DNA from: Heterobilharzia americana
Lineage: Eukaryota > Platyhelminthes > Trematoda > Strigeidida > Schistosomatidae
Length of the DNA stretch: 64,000 nt
Direction: 5' to 3'
NCBI GenBank assembly: GCA_944470555.2
Contig: OX104129.1
Location: forward strand, 50,811,998-50,875,997
Shown in pieces: positions 13,201 to 25,862 of the stretch. A program made the translations under genes and the position numbers. Position 1 is the first letter of the stretch. Each line of letters opens with the position of its first letter. The notes beneath the pieces were generated by a model. It was not told the origin of the DNA and made no database searches. It saw only the letters and a program-made list of their open reading frames with translations.

Positions 13201-16200
13201 ATTATTAGCGGTGAGATATTATTTCCTATGGAGTTTATTTTTCTGTTAATTCCTTTGTTAGGAGTTGCGTCGTAATCATATATCCCGATCATATTTAACT
13301 GATGAGTTAACAAAATACTACATTGATCCCTGAATACTATCTATCCCAATTCGACAAATGAGCGTTGTGACGTGAAACATTTTCAGTGGTAAAAATTTAA
13401 ATTAACTTAGCAACCTTACGCATGTCCTTGCACTAGACCATAAGTTTTACCTACTGTTTAAGAACTGGTGCTATTAACTGGCTATCTAAACGTCAATATG
13501 TAGAGCAGGTTGTAAACCAGTCAAACACCTAGACCAAATAGACTTCTGCTCCACAGCTATTCTTACAGTATATTTTCAGTGGAGGACGTGCATTCATATT
13601 TAGAAGTTTATCCTATAAAGACTGACTTAGTTTTTTACACTTGTCTTTCATAAATCTTGTTTTTCAGTTTTCATCCATGTTTGCCTACTAGTAGTACTGA
13701 GTCACTTCTGAAAAATTCCTTATTAATATGCAATATTAATACATCTACCCTATTTTCCATTATCTAAACTGATCTGTGTAGTTTTATTACTAATTAGAGT
13801 AACTATTGTTTTAGTAGCTACAGTTGCTTACTATTTCTAAAGTTACTTATTTCATTTACTATGTATTCATTCGATTGCTGCTTTCTTCTAGATTATTGGA
13901 GATCTACTTAATGAGCGGTTGATATTAACTTCCTTGGCTACTGCTACCCAAGCATCTCACAATGCGTTAACTGAATCACAATGGTATGATGATTTAAATA
14001 CTCGACTATCGCCAATTTATCAATTTCTGCGTGAATTGGCACGTTTTACCCGTAGTGAAGGTGATCGATCTGTTGCTAGTTCTCCCATAACGTCTCAAAT
14101 TTCTTTGCTTCAATTACAGCAAAATTATTTACCATGTGCAGAGCTTGCTTTCGCACTACTACAAGATCGTTCATTTCGTGGTGCAACTAGCGCTTCAACA
14201 GCTGTGAATGCTGTAGTAGCGTCACTCACCCAACAAAAGAATCATTCACAAGGAAAGTCTACTCCAGAAAATGCAAAAATTGATATCATCGCCTTTCAGT
14301 GCTATTTACACGGTTTAATAGGCTTAGTTTGTGCCTTACAAATGTTATCAGCGAACAGACCATTTCTTAGTAATACACCTACTACTTCTAGGCGTACAAG
14401 TAAGTTGGAAAACTAGTTTTTTGTATTATAATCAAATATTATTTTGTAATTGGACTAGCTTTGATGCAAAAAGAACTTAGCTTACTGAAATAGATTTTCT
14501 TCTTTGAGAAGTTATCATTGATGGATACATTGGGTTTCTATAAATCATTTAATTTCATAGTTCTCTTATTTGAAGGACGTTCAAGATTAGTTTCTGATTC
14601 TCATCATGAATTTATGTTGATGTAATATAAATTTTTCAATTGGAATTCAAGAGTAAATCAATCTTGTTTTCAATTCACTTTCATCTTTTAAATAATTAAT
14701 TCACACTCGTTTCACGTATTTTAGTCTGAATAAGCTGGCACTAAATAGACTTCACTTAGCTTTTAAGGAAAATCATATGAAGTTGTGGGTGCTTACTTCT
14801 GAGGAGTCCCATGCTAGGATGAATCATTTGTCCAGTGCTCCCAGCTTTTCAGTGACTCTCTAACATAAAATCCCCATTCACCTCAAAATATAGCATATTG
14901 GGTTAGTTCTCTGTCTGTCTTAGTGTTCGAACAAGTAGATTCTGACTTCATTTTCAGAAATTCATATTGCTTTACTGTAAAAATTTATTCACCCTTCCTT
15001 GTACCAGTACTTAAAATGGATCATGTTTACAGTGTAGAGGAAGCATAAGCATTCAAATCAATCTTTTTAAGAAATAATAATGATGATTGTAATCACTTTA
15101 TTCCAGACAACGTGTGTGATACAGTGCAGAATCCTCAACGTTTAATATTTTAACAAACTCGTTCACTGCACAATATTTTTCAACGAAATAATTATTCCAC
15201 ATTAGCTTCCGGTCTGGAATGGTGAATGAATACGAAATTGTTATGGATGGTTGGTCCCTAAAAAACTAACTTGTAATATGTATATATTATCATTGTAAAA
15301 TTTGAAGCTTATCTTCGAGTCTTTTTCACTCTATGCAGTGTTATTTATTTTTACCGTGATTTAAGATACTAAACGCTGATTGATCTATTTTACACTTCTG
15401 ATATACTATTTTGTTTTCCATGGTCAAGGCCCTCAAAAAGGTATATAAACGACTAAACTTTCAGGGGGTAATGTCACTGTTTCGGTTGAAGTAGATATAC
15501 CTTTTATCTCATTGTCTTCTGGTGTCAGCTGAGTATGGTGTGGAGTTATTGTTCTATCGTTAATCGTATCACTGCAGACCGAAATAGAAGTAGAGCGACA
15601 ATTTTGCTGGTATGTAGTTTATCCAGCCAGTACACAAATCTGCTATTCGACATAGGCATCATAAGAATAGCAATGTAATGTATTCTAAGTCCATTTCTTA
15701 ATGGCACAACGTTTCCCCTCTGTTTTGTTGGCTTGAAAAACTACAGTTTGAAAACATTTTAATAACCTGCGAGAGTATATGACACGTTTAAAAGACAAAA
15801 GACTTAAAATAATTGAAAGGGAAGAATCTTCTAAAATGTGATCAGGGTAAAAAATTCTGTAGTCCAATACTTAAGCAGTGTTTTTAAGAAGTTATGTTAT
15901 ATATGACTGGAAATCATTCCAACCGACTTATATACACCTATGCATCTTCCTCTAAAATATTGTTCTCGTTATTTTTCCAGTCATTGTTTCCCCGGTCATT
16001 CATTGGTTTATTTCCTTTGAACCTTTCCTTCACGGTTATATAGGTTATTAGTATTCGTAATCGAATATTGCACTGAATCACAACACATTGGCTACTCAAT
16101 TATATGTTTAGTTGTGGTATATTCAGAAGCTGTTCTCGCTACCAAGAATGAGATGATATAAGCGATCCACACCCGTCCCACTTGTTCTTATTCTGACTCA

Positions 16201-19200
16201 GTAATCTACCTTAATCGGTTTAATTCGAAAAGCCAAACCAGGTTAGCTGCTTAAATGGACCGTTCTGTTCATACTTAGGCTCTCAGTTACTAATAAACAT
16301 AGCACAGCTAGGTGTAGCCCATTACAGTTCTTTTCCATACATGTATCACTTAGTGAAACAGAATTCTCTGCTGATGAGTGACTTTTAGAGCAGAATTTAT
16401 TCCTCATGATTACATCAAGGCGATATTATTGTACTCATATTGGGTGTTATCCATTTATTAGTTCCCACTACGGATCGTACTTGGAAAAAGGAATAATCCC
16501 ATTTCTGATCTGCCCAACGCCGATAATCCATCCGGAAAGCCAATGAAAAAATTGCGTGACATATATCAGTCAGTAATTTGAGTGATTAAGAGTCAATTCC
16601 GCTGTTGTTTCATTATCATTAAGAATTGAAGGTCTTACAAATACCTAATTTAATTCCATGTTTTTCTTATCTAAGGGGAATCATTTTTAATCAACATGAT
16701 GTAACGGAAATTTGGAATTTTGCACGGCTTTGGTGCTACCATTGGTGAAAAAAAAGTATGACCGAAAACGATCTAAACTTTGACACTCTCCATATGCTGA
16801 AATGTGGTGTTTTCTTGTTCATTCCACAACTTGTGGAATCTTCTGATGTTTTTAAAAAATAGAATTTAATGACGTCCCTTCCGTACCATTCAGGTCCCAT
16901 GAAATCTTGTAGATTTTCCAACATATATCGATATGATGATGCCGGTAAACTAGCTTCTCTCATGTTAAATTACTAATATGAGAATAATATATTTATTTAC
17001 TTATTTATATTCTCATTGATCAACTAATGTGCTGAATCATTCCTTTTCTTTCATAGGTTCTTATGCAGAAGCTACTAAAACCCATCATTTAACCATACGT
17101 CAAATCCGCTTGGCATTCGTAAGATGGACGAAATCATTATTACCAATGTTTATTACCGCAGCTAGTCAAAGCTGTTCAATTCCTTTTGAAAAATGTATTG
17201 AGATCATAAAACCTGTCAGTCTTATTCGCCGAGCATTCATTTTAGATTCAGTAACTCCACTAAATGAATTTCAATCGGAAAACTACTATCAGCTTTCTTC
17301 CTCCTATCCCGTTCAGGATATATGGGCTGATCAGGATCATAAGTAAGTTTCGTTTATGCCATCCGTTCATGTTAGCACTGGATTGCACTGCTAATCACCA
17401 CCGATCAAATTACGTTATAATTAATCTTCAGGTAATATCAAGCCATCTCCATAGGGAGCCCTTGTGTTGACATGGACTGATCTATTCGATCCAGCACAAC
17501 AACCAACGGGAAATTAAAATAATCGATAAATATTCACAATGGGTACTAGTGACGAATAATGACTAGCAGTGGTATTCTAGACATGCGTTCCTTCCTATTT
17601 GGGATTCGTCAGCTACCTCTCAGTGAAAGATATCGTTTCAGCTGAGACTGAAACTCAGCGCCAGTCGCTTCAAACACTTGAGCGCGTTATCCACTAAGTA
17701 ACTGAGTCATAGATAACTTAAGATATGCTAAAGCATTTCATGTTCATAGATCGCCGTTCAAATAACTTTAAAACCGTAGATTAAAAATGCTTGACATTAA
17801 TTGAGGTTAAGTTCAAAATGAGAATACAATTATAGACAGCTGGGAGAATGTCTTCAGTACGAGAGGCATTTAAGTGTGGATACCACTGAAAGGTTTGTAG
17901 CTAGTTCAGGTTACCTATGCATTCCTCTCACTCAACTATGTTTGCGAAAAATATACATCTGTTACCAGCTTTCTCCTATTGTCATCTTTCAACGCAGTTT
18001 TTGTCTGGTTCAGAAACTTAGACGATGCTAAATATATCTCTAAGGAGCTATTAGTTCACTAGGATGTCCAAAATACGCTTTACTAAGGGGTATGGACATG
18101 TGTGTAGCTTACTCTCAAAACTCCTAGTCACTTAACATGTTTGCAAGTAAGCTTATCCAGCGATATGCTACGTAATTATGCTCTGAAATTTTTCTCAGCG
18201 TCTCTTTTAGTCAGTAAATGTATTATGTAAACACTGCAATACCTGAATGAATGTGACCAACCCGTAGTATTGGCTTCATTGCTTATGTGAAGTTTCACTA
18301 GAGAACTGGAGTAGGCACTTATTATCAATTCATGAGACCTGTAGATAATCCATTCACCAACGACCTATTGAATTCCTCTTGAGAAAATCATTTCGTGTCT
18401 TTGATGAAGCATGATCTCTTGTTGGTTTTCGATTGAGATTCATTTGATTACCAAATGATCTTCATCATATAGAGAGGATTCCAAGGATTTCTCTCAACTA
18501 TGAACGTATATTTTTGTGTTTTTCTTTTTCTCAAATGCTGCTTTTCTTTAATATATGATCTCACACTTTTGATCAAGTAATATAGAAATGTATGTTTTGC
18601 CTCTTTCTTGGAAAATGCACATCCAGTCCCCATTCTTTCGTATTACCCTGTCAACGAAATCTCTCTGTTTTCATTTGCGATCCGATTTCCATGAATTATA
18701 TATTTTTCCGGGTTACTGTACTCCTAACTTTTTGTTTTTATTTTTATCATTTTAGTTTCTTAACTCGGCTGATCTGTGATACAGGAGTGTCTGAGAAACT
18801 ACTCAATCAGCTATTGATTTTGGGCCTGGATTCGTCTTGGCAATGTTTTAGTGCTGTCGATGCAGGAGATATAGTATGTAATCTGATATGGCGTGGTGCC
18901 ATGTTATCTTCTGACTCAGGTGAACTACTTTGAGTTATTTTGATAGGTTATTCCCTGTGTCCAGTAAAGTATTCACAATTGTTGATTTTCTTTTTCTCTA
19001 TGGCTATTCATTAGTTTAGTTGTATTTTTGTATGATTTCTAAGGTTTGTAAATTTATATTTTACTAGACAAGGGATTTGTCAAATTCATCAGAAAACTAA
19101 TCTATTAACTTCCTTTAAGCTATACCCGTTTTCTGTCATCATCATCCGTCATCATGGTTACTAAGTACGTGACTAACGCAATCGTTAGTTTTGTGGTTAG

Positions 19201-22200
19201 TCGTTTTTTTTTCTAGTTTTTCAATCAGAATGAAATACTTTGTTACTACACTAGTTCACTGGAGGTCAATTGAACCTTTAGTGTATTTATCGAAGTTTTA
19301 TCCAATATTAGATATCCAGGTATAGTTTGGTTACCTTAGTTGTGCTTTCCAGTTATACTGATCTCAGAAGTTTGCAGTTTGGTTGGCACAAAACTAACGC
19401 TTCATACACCTGGATTACAGTTTATGCACCGTTCCAAACTGCAAAAAGAACTGATTGTCCATTGTACAAATATCAAGAAGGCGAAAAACCTAACAGTAAT
19501 TAATTTGTAATAATGAGTTGTAGTATTAAATTAAAGAAAGTTTTTCACATATCATGAAAGTTAGTACTTTTTGATTTAGTTCCTGATATCATATTGTTTT
19601 TGCTTTGTTCTTTTATTTCAGGGTTAGAGGGACTAACTATTACTCGACCAGAACAGTTACTCGATCTCTTGTTTGCTAGTTGTACTTACCTATCGGATCA
19701 GCAAATCCCAGCGTAAGAGAATATTTGAATACATTTTCGGTTATTCTTAATAATTTGAATGATTGATTATTATCTTGAACTCCAAGTGATTTAATTGTTG
19801 GAAACCATCTGATACAATATGTTCATATTGTTCGTATGCAATTTAATATCATTGTAAACGTTTAGTTGCACGTGAATTTTGTGAACACTGCTTTTTATCA
19901 AATATTTATTTATTTTCCTCGTGTTCCTAATGGAACATAGGTCTTCAGTAGCACGCCTCCATTGCACTCTGTTCTCTGCAGTCTTTTCAACCTGGCATCA
20001 CGACTGCTCACAAGCTTCCATTTCTTCCTCACATGATCTCCTCCATGTTACACTTGGATGCCCGACTCGTCGTTTTCCCTTTAGATTCCACTCGAGGGCC
20101 TGGTACATGATGTCCCCAATCAACCTCATTGTATGCCCAATCCAATGCATCTGCACTTTCTTCTGCGTATTTGTTGGGTGATAGGTTCTTGGTTGGTTCG
20201 TCGACAGCCAGGGTTCCTTGTTGCTTATTCTTTCTAGCTATCTGATCTGATCTTCAGTATCGAGTGAGCATAGGCGGCAGTTGTTGATGAATGTCTGCAG
20301 TTTGTTGGGAATGCTTTCCGTAATACGCCAATTTTCTGAAATTTATAGAAACACCGAGTTGATTGACAGTATTAAAATTCGGATCTTGTTCTTTGTGCTG
20401 AGTGCAGTCCACACTGATTTCAGATTAATGAAAGCCTGTCCTGCTGTCCTTTCCTATCCTGGTTTTGACATCCTCATCTGTGCCTGTGCCGCCTGTAGTT
20501 GAAACAATGCTGCCTAGTTGGTGGGTGAAGGAGACTACTTTCTTCAAGTTTCTTCCGTTAATGGTGATTGGTGCTTGTTGTTGATGCTGTTGTTGGTTGG
20601 GCATCTTCATCACCTCCGTCTTCCCTACATTCACCTGAAGTCCCGTTTTCGCTGCCTCGCCTCTTCTGTCAACTTGTTAGTTTTCGCTTGTAGATCTTCG
20701 AGTTTGTGTGACAAAACATTAGACATAAATCCTCATCAGCGAAATCCAAATCTTCTACTATCTTTTCCCCGGTCCAGCGTATCCCCCTCTTCTCGCTCCT
20801 CACTGTTTGTTGCATGATCCAGTCCACCACAATCAGGAATATCATGGGTGATAGTAGACAGCCTTGTTTTACTCCTGTCTTCACTTCAAAAGCGTCACTG
20901 AGCTTCCCAATGTGAATTACCTGGCATATGGCGTCTTCATATAGTTGTTGAATGAGGTTGATAAAGGTTTGTGGTATTCCATGGTGTTAATGCAGATGCT
21001 AAATTACTTCTTGGTCGACGCTGTCGAAAGCCTTTTCAAAGTCGATGAATTTGAGGTAGAGGGTTGACTGCCATTCTTTGCTCTGTGCTATGATGGTGTG
21101 TAGCGTAGGGTTGGGACTTGGTCAGCACATGATTTGTACTTCCTGAAGCCAGCCTGTCCCGGTCGTTATTTGGAATCTAGTGCATCCTTTAGTCTCTCCA
21201 GGATGATGCGGCTTAATATTTTGCTTGGGGTGGACAGCAGCATGATTCCGCTCTAGTTCTTGTAAGAAAATCCACCCTTCTTTAGAAGTTTGACAAGATA
21301 GCCTTTCTTCCAATCAATAGGCAGGTACCTTTCATTCCTTCCTTCCAAACCTTCTACAGTAGTGGTGTAAGCATGTCCGCTGTTGTCTCTGCGTCTGCTC
21401 TCAGTGCTTCTGGCGGGATTCCATCTGGTCCTTCTGCTCTCCCTCATTTCAGTAGCTGTATGGCGTTTAGGACTCTGACTATCGTCGGAGGGCTTGTGTT
21501 CACTTCTAGTTCTGTGGCTGCAGGTGGTATTTTTGGAAGAAGTGCAGGTGGTGGTCAATTCAAGAGTATTTTGAAGTGGTTAGCCCATTGTTTCCTTTGT
21601 TCCTCCTTTTGGTAACTAGGTTTCCTTCACCATCTTTCATTTTTTTCGTCTAGTTTGACCTCTTCTCGGATAATAACCTGGTTATTTGATATAATGTCGT
21701 CAGGTCTCTCCTACCAGCAGCCTGTTCTGCTTCACTTGCCAATGTGTCGTAGAAGTGTGTTTTGTCTTTGCACACACTCTTCTTAACTTCTTTTTCTAGT
21801 GTTTTATACGTTGTACTCAATTCCTCTTGTCGTTGAGCATCCTTGCACTGGTTTATCTTCTGCTTCACCATCCTCCTCTCTTCTAACAGCTTCCATGTGT
21901 CTGTCGAGATCTATTCCTTATCTTCTTTCTTCTTCCTTCTTAACACCGTTATGCAGGTTTCCTTCCATGTCATGTTCAAAGAGTTGCAGTGTTCATCCAC
22001 GCAGGTTTCCTCGGAGATGTTGCTCAATATCCCCCATTTTGTCCTGTTAACTGACTGACATGAAGATTTCCTTTGTAGTTTCGTCCTTCACTTTCTGTTC
22101 TGGATGTTGAACTTCAACTGTGGTCTATCATTACCTTCCTTGAAATGAAGGCTTTCACCCGGATTTTGAAGGTAGGTTGCTTGCACTAGATAGTGAGTGG

Positions 22201-25200
22201 TGTGAACCTACATCTGCTCCCCCTCTTGATCTTGTGTCCAGTTGGCTGTGTCTCCACTTTCTTGAGATTGAAATGAAGTCGATCTGATTTTTAGTACGTC
22301 CTGGTGTCTGGTGAAATCCATGTCGCTTTGTGAATGTCCATTTGTTTGTACACACTGCCTCCAATCACCAAATCTTTGAATGCACAGAAATCTGCAAACA
22401 GTTCTCCCTTGTCATTCTTCATTTCACCGAGTGCTTCTCGACACATGATGAATTTTCTTCCTGTGTTGTCTACTCCCAGTTTGGCATTCATGTCACTCAT
22501 TAGAATTTCGATGTCGCCATCTGGCGTGGGGTCTTGTCCAGTAGTGATTGCAGTTGTCTGTCGAATTCCTCCTTTTTCTCTTGATCTGCATTATTTACTG
22601 GCGCATAACATTGTACGATTGTGACTTTCCTTCTCTTGGAGTTGAATCTTGCTATCATGATCCTGGAAAACCCTGGTTCTCACCGCATGAAAGCCTTCGA
22701 TGATCTTGTAGACATCATGATAGCCACTCCGTAAGTCAGTATGCTCATGGTTGTTGTCTGGGTGACAATAACAGAGTAGATTATTGACTCTCCAGTTAAG
22801 AGTTTGGAGAGTCCACTTCCATTGCATCTACAGATTCCTCGCAGCTTCCTAGCACTTCCATACCATACCTCCTTATCTCTTTTGCAATCTGGGCAGCCTT
22901 GCTAGGTTCATAGGTGGTGCGGACATTGCATGTTCCCATCCTTATTTTCGCTTTTATCGACCAGCTGGCTTCACGAAGGCTTTCACCGACCGGCGTCAGT
23001 TCGTCTCTCCGATTCCAGGGAGGAATAAGTATGTTTTTATTTTTTATATTTTCTTTGTGCTTTGAAGTTTCTGTAGCGATTGGATTGGTTTTCTGGGGTA
23101 GGGTTGCTAGTCGTATGCCCAACCTTTCTTCTTTATCCGGGCTTAGAACCGGCTAGCAACTAGTGAACTAGTTAACCAGCGACGTTTTTATTCAATAACA
23201 TGTTCACAATTTCCATTGTGACATCGAAAACAAGATATTGAGCGAAGAGGACTTTTTTCAACAAATTTATTCTATATATATATATATATTTGAATGCACA
23301 GCGAGCTTGGTGGTTTTACGGAGTAACATATCACCTCAAGTTATTCTTCATTATTCAACGAAAGTCATTCTGAAAAGTGATGCATCTTTGGATTTGTTAA
23401 TATAGTGTTAGATAGTGATTGTTTTGGACCCAATCATGAATGTTTTTATTGAAACCGAAGCAATCTACGCTTTGTCTGGTGTCAATCTAGTTAGCTGTTT
23501 ACTTCTATAAACTCTTCCTTTGAAAGCAGTACACATATCTGTACGTACATTTAATCGGCTGTATGTAATCAGTTTCTTTTTCTGTACCTTTTCGTGATTG
23601 ACATTCCAATTAGCAAATAGTATAATGAGTTTTTCTGTTGTTTATCTTGTTTTCGTTTTCTTCCGTTTCAAATAGTGAAATGAGTGAATTAGCTTATGCA
23701 AATCTTTATTGGAAAGTCACATTGACTTGTTTGGTATTAGCTGCTTATTGTCCATGTACTTGTGGTAAGTTTCCTTTGAGTGTTAATTTGGATTTTTGGA
23801 ATTTCATGGATTTGTATTTATTAGTTACCTTGTCCTTAGCCTAAATAATTGATTTCATGATCATGAATAACAATGACAAACCTTTAATCAGCGGAAAACG
23901 GTTGGTATTCAATGTTAAATCCATCCTCTTAAATCATCAACATAACTTATTTTTAGTGCGATTGCTTTACCACACTTCCTCTTCACTACTTGAATTCTTT
24001 TAACCATAAGTTTTTGTTCCTATCTCTTGAAGTGATTGACATACTCAACTTCCTGGTATGTTATAATCTGTGACACCAATCGAATCACTCTATGTCGTTC
24101 ATATCCTCTTTCTCTGTATTTCTTCAACTAGCAAGAGAGCTTTCTTCTAAACATCCAGACTACAGTTTTTGCAAAGGTTCTAAAAGAATTTGAGTACAAA
24201 GTTCGATCTAATCAAGTGTGCTGCTCAGCATTCTGCTCAGTTATAATTTACAGCTGTTGAATTGAATGTGAACGAAATAAAAAAGATATTCGTTTTCTGA
24301 GTCTAGTTTGCGTGTAATGAAATCACAAAGTAAACAATGTTGCAATTAATCAAGGAAGATAAATAAATTAGTTTGCGAACGTTCATCGATCGACAAGTGA
24401 CCGAGACATGCTACACATACTGAGCCACAGTTTATCCCAACATTCAGTGTTCCCTGAATTATGACCACTTTAGAAGAAAGCTAAGGGTATTCAGATAAAA
24501 ATAATGATGACAAACTAGCGTGTCACCCAAAGTTTCTCTATGTGAACCTTGATGGTTTCTCAGTTGATCTATTTTGGAGTTATTCCCTGACACAGATACG
24601 GATGTACCTAATGTATCATATTTAAGATTCACAATCTCCTATTACTCTTTCTTCCAGGTGAATTAATTTTCGTCGTATTTCATTTTTATATGTTTCTGTG
24701 ACGGGTGATAGTTTCAATCACCAGTACATTTTTGCATGGCGTTTTACATTAAGTCATCTGTTTTTCATGCATCCATTGTACAAGTTCAATAACTTTACGG
24801 AGATTTTAAGACATTTATAAATTGCTGATGTACACTCCGTTTCACATCACTTGTTTGGAGAATGTCGAAGGTTAACAAAAGTCTGAAAACTTATTTACCT
24901 ATCAAAATTTAAATGTTCTTTTGACTCAACCATACTTAATTGTATTGATACTATGCGTTTTGTTTATTTTTCTAAGGTTCATATCTTTGGTCGAATTACC
25001 CTACTGTCAAACGCTTAATGGAGATTGTGATCAGCAGGTATATTGAATACAATGAATACTCAGTAATTGAATGTTTGAAGTCGTATGTTGGTTTTAGAAA
25101 ACTATGATACCTACCTATTAAAGAACGAGTATACGGAGCTGCAATCTCTCATGTCACGTTATACGGCTGTGAGACATGTGGGTTGGAAGTAGAAGACATG

Positions 25201-25793
25201 AAGCCGTAACAAATCTTTGATCACATGTGTCTTAATAGCATCGCTCGTGCATGATAGAATCACAATTTGAACAGTTTAAAGGTACTATGCAAGGAAGGCA
25301 AGTTAGTCAGTTAGGTTGTGAATCTTCATCGACTGAGGTGGCTTGGACATGAGTTGCGCAGGCCGAATCATCGTCTACCTTGATGTGCAGTTTTAGCCAA
25401 TGTAGAATTGGGTTGGAAGAAGGCTCAGGGTGGCCAGACCAAAACAAAACACCATTTGGCAAAGTCTTTAATTACTGGTATGAACCGTGCAGGGAGATGT
25501 AGACTGTCTGACTGGAGTCCTAAAAAACATAGAAATCAGTGGTTACAAACTCTTGTTGAAATGAAAATCGTTCACAGTGGTGAAGATGGATTCACTCTTT
25601 AACATCTTATAAAGTCTAAACATTGTCACTGACCTTTATCTTCAAATTGTTTCACCTCCCATATACCACTGTGTACTTGGATACCAGTCTTTTTCTGTCC
25701 CCGTATCCTTTGCTTGGTGCTGTGAAGTGTGTCAACTTGAACCAATGCACTTCCGTACAAAGTTGTACATTGGTTTTATCAGTCACGCCATTT

Positions 25794-25862
<69 letters not shown>

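Larger units (their letters stand above)
11295..13891 (+). other. INTS1 intron 9
   Basis: Holds an antisense LINE remnant (about 11795-12220) and a SINE-like repeat (about 12235-12360). The remainder shows nothing recognisable. Confidence 0.6.
19713..23675 (+). other. INTS1 intron 13
   Basis: Mostly filled by the antisense RTE-like LINE at about 19920-23160. The rest is AT-rich and includes a short (TA)n at 23273-23289. Confidence 0.7.

Noticed and set aside
19921..23156. Many plus-strand ORFs between 19.9 and 23.2 kb
   Set aside because: They are shadows of the antisense RTE element; the motifs are on the minus strand.
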